Positions 6,586 through 7,567 of a stretch of DNA of 7,567 nt are shown here, piece after piece. The notes under the pieces are model-generated. The model was not told where the DNA came from, searched no databases, and saw nothing but the letters and a program-made list of their open reading frames with translations. The translations under genes were made by a program, and so were the position numbers. Numbering within the stretch: position 1 is the first letter of the stretch; each line of letters starts with the position of its first letter. Source of the DNA: an uncultured Collinsella sp. (GTDB lineage Bacteria > Actinomycetota > Coriobacteriia > Coriobacteriales > Coriobacteriaceae); assembly GCA_902496335.1 (NCBI GenBank), contig CABVAO010000067.1, positions 1 to 7,567 of the forward strand, written 5' to 3'.

Positions 6586-6633
6586 CGGAAACCGTATCCC
6601 AGTTTGAGCGCGAAATCTGGGATACGGTTTCCG
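6586..6633. repeat. Hairpin array, copy 2 (perfect 17-bp inverted repeat)
   Basis: CGGAAACCGTATCCCAG (6586-6602) and CTGGGATACGGTTTCCG (6617-6633) are exact reverse complements around the 14-base loop TTTGAGCGCGAAAT. The copy lies exactly 62 bases after copy 1. Both inter-copy spacers are 14 bases long and end in CTAG. Confidence 0.93.
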
Positions 6634-6647
6634 TTTGGGGCCTCTAG

Positions 6648-6695
6648 GGGAAAGCGCGTCCCGTTCTGGACGTAAATTCCGGGATGAGCTTTCCG
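6648..6695. repeat. Hairpin array, copy 3 (degenerate)
   Basis: GGAAAGCGCGTCCCG (6649-6663) pairs with CGGGATGAGCTTTCC (6680-6694), with one G/A mismatch, one G-T wobble and a 16-base loop. It is again exactly 62 bases after the previous copy. The loop, TTCTGGACGTAAATTC, is related to those of copies 1 and 2. Confidence 0.85.
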
Positions 6696-6744
6696 GTTGG
6701 CGGGCATGCGCACTATCCCGGCTGGCGGGCATATGCGCTAATCC
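6695..6744. repeat. Two-copy direct repeat with 25-base period
   Basis: GGTTGGCGGGCAT (6695-6707) recurs as GGCTGGCGGGCAT (6720-6732), 12 of 13 identical. The following bases are related after a small shift (GCGCACTATCC and ATGCGCTAATCC). The second copy contains the stop codon of the convergent gene (TAG complement at 6738-6740). The first copy abuts hairpin copy 3. Confidence 0.75.
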
Positions 6745-7148
6745 TCAAGCTGTGCCCATTCGCGCGGATCGTAGACCTTTACGTGCTTGTTGGGCTTGCC
6801 GCTCCAGTACTCCTCGTCCATAAAGGGCAGATATGCCTGAACGCCGGGGCAGATAAAGGGAATCCGCTGCTGTTGCAGTCGCTCGCGCTGGCGCTGCTCC
6901 AGGTGCGCCTCGGATATGACGGTCGGCATGCCGGACAGCTCGACGAGGCTTGCCTGGATTCGCTTAAGGTCGGGGAGTCCCGCGTGCCATGACACCCGCA
7001 TGATCAAAAAGGATGCACGGCGGTATTTTGCCTGCACCACAGTAATGGCGGGGCGTAACGTGGGGTGAATTTTGTCCCGTTCGGGCCAAAGGTCGGCAGT
7101 GATCTCGAGGCCCAGGGTCTCCCATAGGTAATCAAGCTCTTCGTCCAT
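6738..7148 (-). CDS. Hypothetical protein resembling the N-terminal domain of a MarR-annotated regulator family
   Basis: Predicted soluble protein of 136 residues, function unknown. The start codon (ATG complement at 7146-7148) follows GAGG (complement of 7153-7156), the same GAGGCGCC-ATG context as rnr in this window. Residues 36-52 look like a beta strand pair with hydrophobic and basic residues (ITVVQAKYRRASFLIMRV), and 60-92 are helical and charged. The block RIPFICPGVQAYLPFM (95-110) resembles a motif I know from Firmicutes proteins annotated as MarR-family regulators, in which an N-terminal domain with an IPFI-P-Q-YLPF block precedes a winged helix. Here the protein stops 26 residues after that block and has no helix-turn-helix, so it would be a stand-alone or shortened version. 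This kinship is from memory of the motif. The gene converges on the hairpin array. I see no clear promoter upstream. Confidence 0.75.
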   Translation of the reverse strand: MDEELDYLWETLGLEITADLWPERDKIHPTLRPAITVVQAKYRRASFLIMRVSWHAGLPDLKRIQASLVELSGMPTVISEAHLEQRQRERLQQQRIPFICPGVQAYLPFMDEEYWSGKPNKHVKVYDPREWAQLED

Positions 7149-7211
7149 GGCGCCTCGATATCTACGCGATCATTGATACTTCGATTGTGTTGCCTGGTGC
7201 TATCGTTTTCA

Positions 7212-7256
7212 CGGTAGAATCTGCCAACGGTTGACGGCTACCGCTCGCGGTGTTTT
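7212..7256 (+). other. Hairpin-forming stretch in the gap before the tRNA operon
   Basis: The 276 bases between the minus-strand gene and tRNA-Gln hold no credible gene. Within them, CGGTAG (7212-7217) pairs with CTACCG (7238-7243). A small ACCG-CTCG-CGGT hairpin (7240-7251) follows and is trailed by TTTT (7253-7256). A TAGAAT hexamer (7215-7220) could be a -10 element with TTGCCT 19 bases before it. Together these could form a very short transcript, but each part is weak. Confidence 0.25.
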
Positions 7257-7313
7257 GCCCTTCGTGTACAGCGGTTGGCTTCACAGGTCCTTCACGGGTT
7301 GGACTAAATTAGG

Positions 7314-7348
7314 CCAATTTGACTGAATTTCAAAAAAGTCAAAATTGG
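7314..7348. promoter_or_regulatory. Inverted repeat directly upstream of the tRNA promoter
   Basis: CCAATTTGACT (7314-7324) and AGTCAAAATTGG (7337-7348) are reverse complements except for one extra A, with a 12-base A/T-rich middle. The right arm ends three bases before the -35 hexamer. Position and A/T content fit a regulator site or an UP-element-like sequence. Confidence 0.55.
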
Positions 7349-7351
7349 GGC

Positions 7352-7380
7352 TTGCGTCACGGCGAGACTTCCCGTATATT
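7352..7380 (+). promoter_or_regulatory. Sigma-70-type promoter of the tRNA operon
   Basis: TTGCGT (7352-7357) and TATATT (7375-7380) are separated by 17 bases, an ideal arrangement for the primary sigma factor. Transcription should start near 7387, about 38 bases before tRNA-Gln. The A/T-rich inverted repeat lies immediately upstream. Confidence 0.85.
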
Positions 7381-7424
7381 TCTTTCTTGCGCAAAGGCAC
7401 AGCCGAGCGCAGCGATGCAGTCAT

Positions 7425-7498
7425 TGGGATGTCGTCTAATGGCAGGACAGCGGATTCTGGTTCCGTCAATGGGGGTTCGACTCCCTCCATCCCAGCCA
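7425..7498 (+). tRNA. tRNA-Gln (anticodon CTG)
   Basis: A full cloverleaf of 74 bases with CCA encoded. The acceptor stem TGGGATG pairs with CATCCCA, with the U1-A72 pair typical of tRNA-Gln and discriminator G. The D arm is GTCT/GGAC. The anticodon stem GCGGA/TCCGT encloses the loop TTCTGGT, giving anticodon CTG, which reads CAG. The variable loop is four bases. The T arm GGGGG-TTCGACT-CCCTC has one G-T wobble. It is first in the operon. Confidence 0.97.
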
Positions 7499-7515
7499 TT
7501 GCATTTGCTACATAT

Positions 7516-7567
7516 GGCCCGTTCGTCTAGCGGTTTAGGACGCCGCCCTCTCAAGGCGGAGATCACC
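7516..7567 (+). tRNA. tRNA-Glu (anticodon CTC), cut by the window end
   Basis: The first 52 bases of a tRNA, 17 bases after tRNA-Gln. The 5' acceptor strand is GGCCCGT, the D arm runs GTCTAGCGGTTTAGGAC as in glutamate tRNAs, and the anticodon stem CCGCC/GGCGG encloses CTCTCAA, giving anticodon CTC for GAG codons. The T arm and 3' acceptor strand lie outside the window. Confidence 0.93.

Noticed and set aside
6524..6695. CRISPR array interpretation of the 62-base period repeats
   Set aside because: The repeats are long palindromes with variable arms, not identical short repeats separated by unique spacers. There are only three copies and no cas genes.
7281..7499. 72-codon minus-strand open frame starting within tRNA-Gln
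   Set aside because: It reads antisense through a complete tRNA and its promoter, a common false gene prediction.

Overview
The window looks like chromosomal DNA from a GC-rich Gram-positive bacterium, most likely an actinobacterium of the Coriobacteriia (Collinsella-like). This is inferred from the GC-rich coding style, the ftsE-ftsX pair with an FtsE ending in a Gly/Tyr-rich tail, GTG and TTG starts with good ribosome binding sites, and the general look of the proteins. No rRNA or marker gene fixes the taxon.

Left part (1-4621) is housekeeping. ftsE (166-1386) and ftsX (1373-2293) overlap by 14 bases and encode the ATPase and membrane halves of the FtsEX divisome complex. FtsE carries an unusual Pro/Ala/Gln-rich N-terminal extension of about 170 residues. 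A terminator follows ftsX. Next is rnr (2429-4564), a complete RNase R-type 3'-5' exoribonuclease, followed by a strong GC-rich hairpin.

Middle part (4622-6517) is accessory in character. A compact hairpin element (4685-4721) lies directly upstream of a solitary small serine recombinase (4742-5347). Then come a VanZ-like membrane protein with a TTG start (5454-6035) and a small ArsC/Spx-family thioredoxin-fold protein of the YusI/YffB type (6158-6517). All are on the plus strand.

Right part (6518-7567) starts with the most striking structure of the window: three tandem hairpins with an exact 62-base period (6524-6695). The middle one is a perfect 17-bp inverted repeat, and the arms differ between copies by paired changes. 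A 25-base direct repeat follows. This array lies between the ArsC-like gene and a convergent minus-strand gene (6738-7148) that resembles the N-terminal domain of a MarR-annotated regulator family without its DNA-binding half. The window ends in a tRNA operon on the plus strand. It has a clear sigma-70-type promoter with an inverted repeat just upstream, then tRNA-Gln(CTG) and a tRNA-Glu(CTC) cut by the window edge.

The parts most likely to be undescribed are the 62-base hairpin array, the hairpin in front of the recombinase, and the FtsE extension. No complete defence or mobile system is visible.
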